13,385 nt of DNA from Bacteroidales bacterium H10 (GCA_001701295.1 DAAV01000030.1:1-13385), one strand, 5' to 3'. Positions 1 to 6,061 are shown, counted from the first letter of the stretch. Numbers and translations are program-made. The notes: generated by a model not told the origin, from the sequence alone.

Positions 1-58
1 GCGCTCGTTTCAGGTGCGAGTGCTGCGAGGCGTGCAGGTTCGAGTCCTGTTCTGGGCA
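1..58 (+). tRNA. tRNA-Leu (anticodon CAG), 3' part only
   Basis: The 5' half lies outside the window. The anticodon arm is visible: stem 4-8 pairs with 16-20, and the 7-nt loop 9-15 carries anticodon CAG at 11-13. A long class II variable arm (about 21-33) follows, as expected for tRNA-Leu. The T arm has stem 34-38/46-50 around the loop TTCGAGT. The 3' acceptor strand is TCTGGGC (51-57) and the discriminator base is A58. An exact CCA is not encoded after A58 (the next bases are CCCA). The 3' ends of tRNA genes are common ICE targets; in Bacteroides, NBU1 is known to use a tRNA-Leu. This end is therefore a plausible attachment site, although the partner att copy is not in the window. Confidence 0.92.
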
Positions 59-63
59 CCCAT

Positions 64-116
64 AAATCCCGTAACTCATTGAAAATCAAGAGCTGCGGGA
101 TTTTTATTTTGTTTTT
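64..116 (+). terminator. Rho-independent terminator after tRNA-Leu
   Basis: AAATCCCG (64-71) pairs with CGGGATTT (96-103). The stem continues inward with CTC (75-77) against GAG (90-92). A broken T-rich tract follows up to about 116. It sits just after the tRNA, so it most likely ends the tRNA transcript. The A-rich left flank means it could also work in the other direction. Confidence 0.8.
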
Positions 117-219
117 GTCTGCAAATTGTCTGCAAACTTGAAGTCAATAACCATTCGTCCCCATTATTTTTGAGAAATTTTTACTATGTTCGGCTGATTT
201 TTGGCTGTCGCAGACAAAA
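115..219. repeat. Short TTGTCTGC direct and inverted repeats
   Basis: TTGTCTGCAAA occurs twice back to back (115-125 and 126-136). A third copy of the core lies in inverted orientation as GCAGACAAAA at 210-219, the reverse complement of 113-122. Clustered short repeats beside a tRNA att site are typical of integrase arm sites or excisionase sites. That role is inferred from position only. Confidence 0.6.
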
Positions 220-400
220 TCAAATGTTAAAAACACCGCTGCTCAAACATTAACATTAGTTAAATAGTTAATCTCGACGTTTGCTTCCACTACCCTTGTA
301 GTAGCTCCCTTCAATAAAAATAGTTTCACGACTTCCGATGGCTATCCGTTGACGAACCCTCGCTTGTAAAAAAGTGTTTCTTTATTATATCCCCTATCGG
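137..400. other. Gene-free region beside the tRNA; small inverted repeats
   Basis: No convincing coding frame was seen. The region is AT-rich. It contains an 8-bp inverted repeat, AATGTTAA (223-230) and TTAACATT (250-257), and a small hairpin, ACTAC (289-293) with GTAGT (298-302). It must hold the promoter of the gene starting at 401, but no clear Bacteroidetes promoter (TTTG at -33, TAnnTTTG at -7) stands out. An attachment region with recombination-protein sites is plausible but not shown. Confidence 0.5.
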
Positions 401-1183
401 ATGAATAGACATGACCTCCCATATTACGAAAACATACTCTGCGCAAGAATGTCGTTTATTGAACCATTCTGCACGGATTGGGACGCTGTGACTGTTAACC
501 ATCTTATTGAGCTGAAAAGATGTTTAATCGAAGAATGGCTCAATTTTCAGAGAGCCATAATCGAAGATATTCGATGTGGATTCTCCGCTACCTACTGTGT
601 ACGGTCAATCTATCAAACCCTAAAAAAATTCTCAAGGTGGTTCTTCAATCTTAAAGACACTATTGGTATGGCTCTTGGTCATACGGCAAATACCATGGTT
701 GACAAAGCTTCCATTGCAAGGGAGATTGCAAATGTAATTGAAATCCTTTGGATTCCGTTCATTTGGGACAGGTATGAAGAACTTAAAAAAGAAGCGGAGA
801 GATTGCCGGAAACGCTTACCTCGGTTGAATATAGGCAATCACGGATGCTGGATCGTGAAGAAGAAACCAGGGATAAAGCATTACGCACCCTTTATAGTCT
901 TATTGTCGGTTCCAGTATTGATGAGAAGCGTAGAAAATCGGATATAATGAGAGACACCCTCAACGGAATGAAAGGAAAGACGGTGGCCACATATATTCAA
1001 GCCGCCCTTGAACTTAATTGGTTATCTGATGTCCCTGAGTTTTCTATAATGAAGATGTTCTGGGGCGTAGAGGGTTCTCACGGGGCAATCAGCAAGATGT
1101 TCAGCACTGTTGGAGGGAGCCTTATCAAAGAAGAAAACTTACAGAACGCAGAAGCGGATTTACTCTTGAAATTATCTAAATAA
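401..1183 (+). CDS. Hypothetical protein, tRNA-proximal
   Basis: I do not recognise this 260-residue protein with confidence. It has no signal peptide or membrane segment and is mostly helical and charged. A strongly charged stretch covers roughly the middle third (EELKKEAERL, then DREEETRDKAL). The C-terminal part is more ordered and includes GKTVATYIQAALELNWL followed by a segment ending in SKMF. It has some flavour of small Bacteroidales mobile-element proteins of the DUF6043 type, but I could not check this. I chose ATG 401 over the in-frame GTG at 374; neither has a Shine-Dalgarno sequence, which is normal for this phylum. It forms its own unit, because a strong terminator follows at 1213-1251. 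Confidence 0.75.
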   Translation: MNRHDLPYYENILCARMSFIEPFCTDWDAVTVNHLIELKRCLIEEWLNFQRAIIEDIRCGFSATYCVRSIYQTLKKFSRWFFNLKDTIGMALGHTANTMVDKASIAREIANVIEILWIPFIWDRYEELKKEAERLPETLTSVEYRQSRMLDREEETRDKALRTLYSLIVGSSIDEKRRKSDIMRDTLNGMKGKTVATYIQAALELNWLSDVPEFSIMKMFWGVEGSHGAISKMFSTVGGSLIKEENLQNAEADLLLKLSK

Positions 1184-1212
1184 CAACATATTACAATCAA
1201 GTAAAATTTAGT

Positions 1213-1258
1213 AAAAGTAAAACTTCGGTAATTTTACCAAGTTTTACTTTTCTTTTCT
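1213..1258 (+). terminator. Strong rho-independent terminator
   Basis: A perfect 13-bp stem, AAAAGTAAAACTT (1213-1225) with AAGTTTTACTTTT (1239-1251), contains an inner GGTA/TACC pairing and is followed by TCTTTTCT. It ends the transcript of the gene at 401-1183 and insulates the operon that begins at 1317. The A-rich 5' flank may also allow termination on the other strand. Confidence 0.88.
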
Positions 1259-1283
1259 ATATGGGGGTATGGGCTGCCCTAAT

Positions 1284-1317
1284 TTTGCGACATAAAAATT
1301 ATAAATATAGTCGCAAA
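1284..1317 (+). promoter_or_regulatory. TTTGCGAC inverted repeat, likely operator/promoter
   Basis: TTTGCGAC (1284-1291) and its perfect reverse complement GTCGCAAA (1310-1317) flank an 18-nt spacer made only of A and T. The right arm ends on the A of the ATG at 1317. The left TTTG could double as a Bacteroidetes -33 element. The spacing and the overlap with the start codon suggest an operator, possibly bound by the HTH protein encoded directly downstream. ATTTTGCGACA recurs before the transfer operon at 6454-6464. Confidence 0.6.
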
Positions 1318-1685
1318 TGAAAAAGAATCTATATGAACGAACAGTTGAGGAACTCCGGATGAGCATTGAGAACATCTGGGAGATGATCCATGTCCAGCCA
1401 AAGGAGGAAATGCCTCCCATAGTAATTCCTGTGACGGTTGAGATGCTCAGCGAACTTACAGACCGTACTGTCATAAGGACACTTGATGCCATGTCCGAGA
1501 TGCTGGCAAAATTTAGTGAAATACCGTCCCTCTCTCGTTCTTCAGCCGCCAAGCTGCTCAACAAGACACCTAAGACCTTGCGAGAGTGGGAAGATAAGGG
1601 AACTCTGGTACCTGTATATATAGAAGGTAGTCCATATTACCGGCTAAGCGATATAGAAAATCTAAATCTTAGGGGAGGGAAATGA
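1317..1685 (+). CDS. Excisionase/MerR-type HTH DNA-binding protein
   Basis: This 122-residue protein has a helical N-terminal half and a C-terminal helix-turn-helix of the HTH_17/excisionase or MerR type at about residues 71-117. It contains SRSSAAKLLNKTPKTLREWE, then a wing-like segment with YYRLSDIENL. Such proteins in Bacteroidales elements serve as excision factors or local repressors. It is the first gene of the regulatory and replication operon, and its ATG touches a perfect inverted repeat, which suggests autoregulation. The N-terminal IVIPVTVEML motif resembles the 18-codon ORF at 6277-6333. I infer a role in excision control or operon repression; the sequence does not say which. The stop is followed one base later by the next ATG. 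Confidence 0.82.
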   Translation: MKKNLYERTVEELRMSIENIWEMIHVQPKEEMPPIVIPVTVEMLSELTDRTVIRTLDAMSEMLAKFSEIPSLSRSSAAKLLNKTPKTLREWEDKGTLVPVYIEGSPYYRLSDIENLNLRGGK

Positions 1686-1686
1686 T

Positions 1687-2439
1687 ATGGGCCAAAAAAG
1701 AACAAAACATACCGAACGGTTTGTTTTCTTAAGCGGAGGGCCAAAGTTTCAACCTGAAGCCGGCCACTTTCGTGAAGCAGTCAATATAACAACTCACTGT
1801 GCGACTTTCGTGGAAATCCACGAAAGACATGACGAGTATCCCACTGCAACGAGTTTGACGAATCCCAATTCAGACAAAACTACACTACGGTGCCCGCAAA
1901 CTGAAAGTTCAAGAATAAGCGGCAGTGACATAATCAAACCGACATACTCTATGAACTGTTTAGAGAATTTCCTGCGGATGCCACTTTCACTATTTGAATT
2001 GGCAGACAGAATCAGAGATATGCCAAGTCCTCGGAAAAGACTCTTTCAATTTGTCGTTACGATATCAGGACTTTCTCCCAACACTGTCAAAATGATATTG
2101 TGTTCATCATCTTCCGGCATTTATCCAAATAAACATATATGCGAGAGAATTGCCGCATTCATGAAAGTGGATGTCAACAGATTGTTTCCGGCAGACAGAC
2201 AACAGAGAGGCTCAATCGTAGATATATATTCCAATCTGCCCAAAAAGAATATGGAATATCTCAGGTTTGTCAATTTGTTATGCGAGGTATCACACTCACG
2301 CCGGAAGACAGTCAAGAAATGGCTCAAGGCACGGAGAGTACCAAAAAGTTCTGCTCGATACGCGATAGCACAAGTCATAGGTGTGTCAATTTCACAACTA
2401 TTTCCTCTCCATGAGGGAAATCAAAACACACCGGTATGA
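1687..2439 (+). CDS. Protein with two tandem HTH-like repeats; start uncertain
   Basis: The open frame encodes 250 residues. The C-terminal 130 residues contain two diverged copies of one unit, residues 121-168 and 193-240. Each begins with FV (FVVTISGLSPNTVK and FVNLLCEVSHSRRKTVK) and ends with LFP, with an IAAFMKVDV or IAQVIGVSI helix in between. The pattern resembles lambda-repressor/XRE HTH domains, so DNA binding is likely, though I know no named family. The first 88 residues are low-complexity and polar, and their DNA holds a palindrome (1805-1826), so the real start may be ATG 1951 (162 residues). ATG 1687 is kept because it lies one base after the previous stop. The 3' end overlaps the next gene by ATGA. 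Confidence 0.65.
   Translation: MGQKRTKHTERFVFLSGGPKFQPEAGHFREAVNITTHCATFVEIHERHDEYPTATSLTNPNSDKTTLRCPQTESSRISGSDIIKPTYSMNCLENFLRMPLSLFELADRIRDMPSPRKRLFQFVVTISGLSPNTVKMILCSSSSGIYPNKHICERIAAFMKVDVNRLFPADRQQRGSIVDIYSNLPKKNMEYLRFVNLLCEVSHSRRKTVKKWLKARRVPKSSARYAIAQVIGVSISQLFPLHEGNQNTPV
1749..1770 (+). repeat. First copy of a dispersed 22-bp near-repeat
   Basis: 1749-1770 and 3526-3547 agree at 20 of 22 positions; the shared core is TCAACCTGAA, one variable base, then CCGGCCACT. The second copy lies at the end of the initiator gene and inside the start of the first ATPase gene. Read in the upstream genes' frames, the copies encode QPEAGHF and QPETGHY. This could be a protein-binding site, a recombination trace or a conserved peptide tail. 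Confidence 0.45.
1805..1826. repeat. 22-bp palindrome plus half site, CTTTCGTGG
   Basis: CTTTCGTGGA (1805-1814) and TCCACGAAAG (1817-1826) are perfect inverted arms around AA. A further ACTTTCGTG copy lies at 1766-1774. The palindrome is inside the doubtful N-terminal part of the tandem-HTH gene. If that gene starts at 1951, the palindrome would be an intergenic operator or origin element. A two-base gap suits a protein dimer site better than an RNA hairpin. Confidence 0.6.
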
Positions 2440-2660
2440 GACAATTGACTTTACGCCCGGACAAATATTATTCTGTACATGAACTTTCAGAAGTGCTCGG
2501 ACTTGCGCCCTATGACTTGTTCAACCTCATCAACAAAAGCGGAATAATCTACGATTTGGTAGATGACCAGGCTGTCTATAAAGGTTCAGTTATTCAAACA
2601 TTGATAAACCCGACACGATGTATAATTCAGGATATATCCCGTTCTACCGGGACGAGTTAG
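2436..2660 (+). CDS. Small HTH-like protein
   Basis: This 74-residue protein starts at ATG 2436, overlapping the previous stop (ATGA), a strong sign of translational coupling. Residues 11-52 read like a winged-helix or HTH_17 unit: YYSVHELSEVLGLAPYDLFN forms the helix-turn-helix and a wing-like segment with VYKGSVIQTLI follows. The last 15 residues overlap the start of the initiator gene by 43 bases in another frame. A small DNA-binding cofactor (excisionase-like or a copy-control protein) would fit the position. The assignment rests on motif resemblance only. Confidence 0.6.
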   Translation: MRQLTLRPDKYYSVHELSEVLGLAPYDLFNLINKSGIIYDLVDDQAVYKGSVIQTLINPTRCIIQDISRSTGTS

Positions 2661-3550
2661 AAGACTGGCTGATTCAGGATCCGCAACGGTTCATGTGGTG
2701 GATATGGATAAGATGTCGCGCAGCCTACAAGCCATGTATGCAGTGCGTCGGACAAGCTCGTGTTGAAGTGAACCTTCAATACGGGGAACTTGCTGTCACT
2801 AAAACACATCTGAAAAATGTATGGGGCGTAAACATAAAGACCGTTGACCGCTTTTTGAAGCAGATGATTAAAGATGGTCGTATCTCCTGTAGAGATGAAA
2901 AAGGCGTCCTTATTATCCGGATAGTCAGAGAGGAACTTATCTCAGCACCTTCGGGCAAAGTCAACGAAACACATCTTGAGATAGACAACGAGATAACGCA
3001 TGTGACGGGAAATAAGATAACAAGTGAAATGGATATCGAAACGGACGCCGAAACACCGGATGAGATACAAGATGAGTTACAAGGCGAAATACCAAGTCAG
3101 ATGACAGCTCAAATACCATCAATTATAAGAAATAAAGAAAATAATAATCAAAAAAATTTTGATATTGATTTGCCCGCACGAGAGAAAGAATTTTTTGAAG
3201 AATTAAAAAAGTCAGATCTGACGCTTGAACAGATGGCATACAGCCTCAAACCAGAAAGCGGCATTGAAGGACTTTTACTTCTCTTGGAGGAGTTCATCAA
3301 CCAGTGTCTTAGCACTGATGAATTTCACAACACCTTTTCCGACTTCAAGAAACATTTCATGAATTGGGCAAGAAAAGAAATACGTTCACGAATAACCGAA
3401 AACCAAAAAATAATACGAAATGGAAAGAAAGAGAAAAAACCGGGCCAAGAGTCCGGGACAGCCCGACGCCGAGGTGCTGAAATCAGCGCGCGTTCTGCCG
3501 CAGACTATGAAAAGTCGTTTACAGCTCAACCTGAAACCGGCCACTATTGA
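2618..3550 (+). CDS. DnaD/phage-replisome-type replication initiator
   Basis: This 310-residue protein begins with GYIPFYRDELEDWLIQDPQR, typical of the N-terminal winged helix of phage replisome organisers and plasmid initiators. A segment including YGELAVTKTHLKNVWGVNIK and ending with DRFLKQMIKDGRISC (to about residue 90) gives the HTH and wing. A polar, acidic linker (about 110-185) follows, then a C-terminal helical segment with EFHNTFSDFKKHFMNWARKE, a pattern seen in Bacteroidales initiator-like proteins (DUF7833-like; not checked). The tail is basic. Directly downstream are two DnaC-like ATPases, the usual partners of such initiators. Likely role: origin recognition and helicase-loader recruitment for replication of the element. 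The start overlaps the upstream gene by 43 bases; the conserved GYIP segment supports it. Confidence 0.72.
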   Translation: MYNSGYIPFYRDELEDWLIQDPQRFMWWIWIRCRAAYKPCMQCVGQARVEVNLQYGELAVTKTHLKNVWGVNIKTVDRFLKQMIKDGRISCRDEKGVLIIRIVREELISAPSGKVNETHLEIDNEITHVTGNKITSEMDIETDAETPDEIQDELQGEIPSQMTAQIPSIIRNKENNNQKNFDIDLPAREKEFFEELKKSDLTLEQMAYSLKPESGIEGLLLLLEEFINQCLSTDEFHNTFSDFKKHFMNWARKEIRSRITENQKIIRNGKKEKKPGQESGTARRRGAEISARSAADYEKSFTAQPETGHY

Positions 3551-4130
3551 AAAATCCCTGTTTTATTGTCTTAACGACTTAGGGGGTAAGCGCGGAGAGC
3601 AAATGATTGCTACCACAGAGTATCACCTCATGTTGCTGGAGATTTGTGATGCCCTTACCGACGAGATGACAATCAGGCAGCCCAAATGCGGACTACTGTT
3701 CAGCGGACAATTCGGAACCGGTAAAACAACCCTCATGTTTGGGCTTAAGAAATTCTTTGATTTGATTAAAAGGACACCGGCGGCATGGACATATCAGGAA
3801 ATTGACTCGCTCGAAAATGCTTATGTCCGGGCAGAAGACTTCCGCTATCCCATTGCATCCTACGAGAAGTTCCTTGAAGCGGCTTCCGCACCGATACTGT
3901 TCCTTGACAATCTCGGTATAGAACTGGAAAATCCCAAAGATAACCTCGCCGTAGAGCTTATCAGGAATCTCATACGTCTGCGGTATGATATGCGCCTGTT
4001 CTCCATGATTGCCACGCCATTCGACAGGCAGAGCATCAGGGAGATCTATGGCAATCAGATTGCATCAATTATTAACGACGGCTATTCAGTTATTGAATTT
4101 GACTGGAAGCCATTTAGAAAACAGTCGTGA
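3507..4130 (+). CDS. DnaC/IstB-like AAA+ ATPase, degenerate active site
   Basis: A P-loop protein of the helicase-loader group, 207 residues from ATG 3507. Walker A is GQFGTGKT (67-74) and the Walker B region is ILFLDNLG with D134-N135. Family members usually have D followed by D or E there, so the second acidic residue is replaced by Asn. The C-terminal segment IYGNQIASIIND sits where DnaC-like proteins have arginines (compare YGWRVMDRIQ in the next gene), and it has none. It may bind ATP but hydrolyse poorly. The frame extends upstream to ATG 3420; I chose 3507 because the extra 29 residues are basic and low-complexity. Overlap with the initiator gene is 44 bases. The stop abuts the second ATPase gene, suggesting that the two act together. 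Confidence 0.8.
   Translation: MKSRLQLNLKPATIEKSLFYCLNDLGGKRGEQMIATTEYHLMLLEICDALTDEMTIRQPKCGLLFSGQFGTGKTTLMFGLKKFFDLIKRTPAAWTYQEIDSLENAYVRAEDFRYPIASYEKFLEAASAPILFLDNLGIELENPKDNLAVELIRNLIRLRYDMRLFSMIATPFDRQSIREIYGNQIASIINDGYSVIEFDWKPFRKQS
3526..3547 (+). repeat. Second copy of the dispersed 22-bp near-repeat
   Basis: Matches 1749-1770 at 20 of 22 positions. It lies where the end of the initiator gene and the start of the first ATPase gene overlap, so selection on two reading frames could also shape it. Confidence 0.45.
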
Positions 4131-4132
4131 CA

Positions 4133-4852
4133 ATGAAAACATCCGACACTCAATCAGTCGGTGATGTACTCGGACAATTCGGAATCACCGCATCTCAGCT
4201 GTCCAGTCAGGTAGCCACTGTTAAAGCTGTTCAGAAACTTGCGCCATGCTTTCGCTTCAACATTGAACCGAGAGATGCTTTCCTGCAGTTATACAAACTG
4301 TATCAGGAACAGGTCCAAGACCGTTATCTCGATTTTAGCAATGACACTTACACGCAGGATGTTGTGGCCAAAGTTGTGAATCATCTTACCAAGCCACATC
4401 CGGAACCGGGCATAATGCTTTGCGGAGTCCCCGGTAATGGTAAGACTACGCTGGCAAAAGCAATCATAAGAATGGCAAGAATCCTGAACTCGAAAGGGGG
4501 TTTCAGTTATATGGGAGAATACTTTCATTTCGAGACTCGATTCATAACTGCCACGGAAGTTTGTGAATACTATAAGAATCAAGAAGATGATAAGATTATA
4601 AGGCTCAAAGAAATTCCCTTTCTTGTCATCGATGATCTCGGCGAAGAACCATGCGAAGTCCTATCCTTTGGTACGCCGGCGCATCCGGTACGCCGGCTTA
4701 TTGAGAAACGATATGAAACCATGAGCTTTACGGTCATCACCACTAATCTGGTGTCTGATGATTTGTTCAAGCAATACGGATGGCGCGTGATGGACCGCAT
4801 ACAGGAGATGTATCATAAAATCATTCATCAGGCACCATCATACAGAAAATGA
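4133..4852 (+). CDS. DnaC-like AAA+ helicase loader ATPase
   Basis: A second P-loop ATPase, 239 residues from ATG 4133 (a GTG at 4127 overlapping the previous stop is the alternative). Walker A is GVPGNGKT (98-105) and Walker B is FLVIDDLGEE with D167-D168. ITTNL after a beta strand fits sensor 1, and YGWRVMDRIQEM carries the arginines expected for the finger. It therefore looks like a complete DnaC/IstB-type ATPase, unlike its neighbour. It has no transposase partner, which argues against IstB of an insertion sequence and for helicase loading with the DnaD-like initiator. An 11-bp direct repeat, GGTACGCCGGC at 4670-4680 and 4687-4697, lies in the coding region. The 3' end overlaps the XRE regulator by ATGA. 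Confidence 0.85.
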   Translation: MKTSDTQSVGDVLGQFGITASQLSSQVATVKAVQKLAPCFRFNIEPRDAFLQLYKLYQEQVQDRYLDFSNDTYTQDVVAKVVNHLTKPHPEPGIMLCGVPGNGKTTLAKAIIRMARILNSKGGFSYMGEYFHFETRFITATEVCEYYKNQEDDKIIRLKEIPFLVIDDLGEEPCEVLSFGTPAHPVRRLIEKRYETMSFTVITTNLVSDDLFKQYGWRVMDRIQEMYHKIIHQAPSYRK

Positions 4853-5430
4853 AGTTTATAAATCTAAAACTGTTCCGAAAGGAACGGAATCTCACCCAGC
4901 GACAGCTTGGGGAGGCATTACAACTGCCTCAAAGCACAATCTCCTATCTGGAGAATGGTCTCCAAGAGGCGACAGACCACTTGTTAGAGTGCATTAAGGG
5001 TACATTTCAAGTTAACAGCCTTGACGGTTATGTATATGAGCGTAAGACTTTTCATAATCCGGGAGTGCTTCATCTTACGAGTCAGGAACAGAAGGATATA
5101 ATCTTTAATAATGACTGGAACGAAATGATGCCGATAGACACTATGGATGGTTTTGCGGTTATATGTAAATCCGGTAGAATCAATATAGCAAAAGATGGTA
5201 CGTTATTGATAGACCGTAATACAGGAATTGGCTACTGTCTAAGCTATTACGTTATCTATCCTAATAGATTTAATGATTCGAATCTCCTTCTCTCTTTGAC
5301 AGGCAAGAAATGGTTTGATGAGGAAACACTTGAAGATTTCAAAAGGGCCTACTATATAGGATGTCGTGTCGCAGGCATTTTTCCTGCGCAACAATTAAAA
5401 GAGGAAGTTACACCAAAACTGCTTCAATAA
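4849..5430 (+). CDS. XRE-family transcriptional regulator
   Basis: This 193-residue protein has an N-terminal Cro/CI-type helix-turn-helix at about residues 8-52: KERNLTQRQLGEALQLPQST is followed by ISYLENG. The remaining 140 residues are not a family I recognise. They look like a mixed alpha/beta domain (for example DGFAVICKSGRINIAKDG) and may sense a ligand or mediate oligomerisation. It is the last gene of the operon, linked to the ATPase gene by an ATGA overlap. It probably regulates this operon or a nearby promoter such as that of the transfer genes. A hairpin terminator follows. Confidence 0.82.
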   Translation: MKFINLKLFRKERNLTQRQLGEALQLPQSTISYLENGLQEATDHLLECIKGTFQVNSLDGYVYERKTFHNPGVLHLTSQEQKDIIFNNDWNEMMPIDTMDGFAVICKSGRINIAKDGTLLIDRNTGIGYCLSYYVIYPNRFNDSNLLLSLTGKKWFDEETLEDFKRAYYIGCRVAGIFPAQQLKEEVTPKLLQ

Positions 5431-5446
5431 TGTTTCAAAAACGTGA

Positions 5447-5478
5447 GACAGCGAGAAGTCGTGAGATTTCTCGCTGTC
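5447..5478. terminator. Hairpin between convergent genes
   Basis: GACAGCGAGAA (5447-5457) pairs perfectly with TTCTCGCTGTC (5468-5478) around a 10-nt loop. It lies between the XRE gene (+) and the minus-strand gene. On the minus strand a short T run (TTTTT, complement of 5437-5441) follows after four bases; on the plus strand no T tract follows. It is best read as a terminator, mainly for the minus-strand gene and possibly for both. Confidence 0.65.
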
Positions 5479-5497
5479 GGGGGATGGAGGTATTAAG

Positions 5498-6061
5498 TCA
5501 GACTTCCCTAAACTCGTGGAGATAGATGTATGCGTCGGGGGTTTCCTCTGACCAAGCGGAGTTAAGACCCTCGATGTCCTCGCAGGTTATGATGTTGGTA
5601 TCTGCAATTTTCTCGATGTAGCGGAACGCATCATCAATGTTCTTGAAATACTCGTGAATGTATTCCTCTTTGGGAGTGCAGATGTCAAGGTAATAGTTAT
5701 CCGTGAACCACGCTTTCTCGGGGTGGTCTCTTTTGAGATATACCTCACATCCCGATTCTTCTCCTATAAAATATGCCGACAGAGTTTCATATTTGGAGCA
5801 GATGAAATCCCATGCCTCATAAATTGGGTCCCATGCGCTTTCAAGTTGAAAGCAGATACAGTCTTCTTCCCTTTCAAGTTCATTCCACCATCCCCTTACA
5901 TACAGATGTTCGGGGATTTTATCGTTGAGGGCTTCGACGATATGACCTACCCAATTTCCGTTTTCCTTTTCTTTCTCCAGACGGGTCATCAGCTCATAGA
6001 GAGCGTCAAGTTCCGATGCTTCGCCTGTGATGCGGTAAGTGCTGTAACAATAGTTTGCCAT
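5498..6061 (-). CDS. YubB/DUF1281-like ferredoxin-fold accessory protein
   Basis: This 187-residue protein is read on the minus strand from the ATG at 6061-6059. The start MANYCYSTYRITGEASELDA matches the usual opening of DUF1281/YubB-like proteins (MANWCSN-type), so I prefer it to the longer frame starting at 6103. Later segments SAWDPIYEAWDFICSKY and LSAYFIGEESGCEVYLKRD also fit that pattern of aromatic-rich strands. These proteins are common on plasmids and ICEs; their function is unclear. The gene is convergent with the XRE gene and divergent from the transfer operon, so it has its own promoter somewhere in 6062-6200. The family call is by pattern memory only. Confidence 0.68.
   Translation of the reverse strand: MANYCYSTYRITGEASELDALYELMTRLEKEKENGNWVGHIVEALNDKIPEHLYVRGWWNELEREEDCICFQLESAWDPIYEAWDFICSKYETLSAYFIGEESGCEVYLKRDHPEKAWFTDNYYLDICTPKEEYIHEYFKNIDDAFRYIEKIADTNIITCEDIEGLNSAWSEETPDAYIYLHEFREV

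Noticed and set aside
374..400. GTG start extending the first gene by nine codons
   Set aside because: ATG 401 is available and the extra residues look unlike the rest; no ribosome-binding evidence for GTG.
3507..4852. IstB helper genes of an IS21-type insertion sequence
   Set aside because: No IstA transposase or terminal inverted repeats nearby; a DnaD-like initiator upstream fits helicase loaders better.
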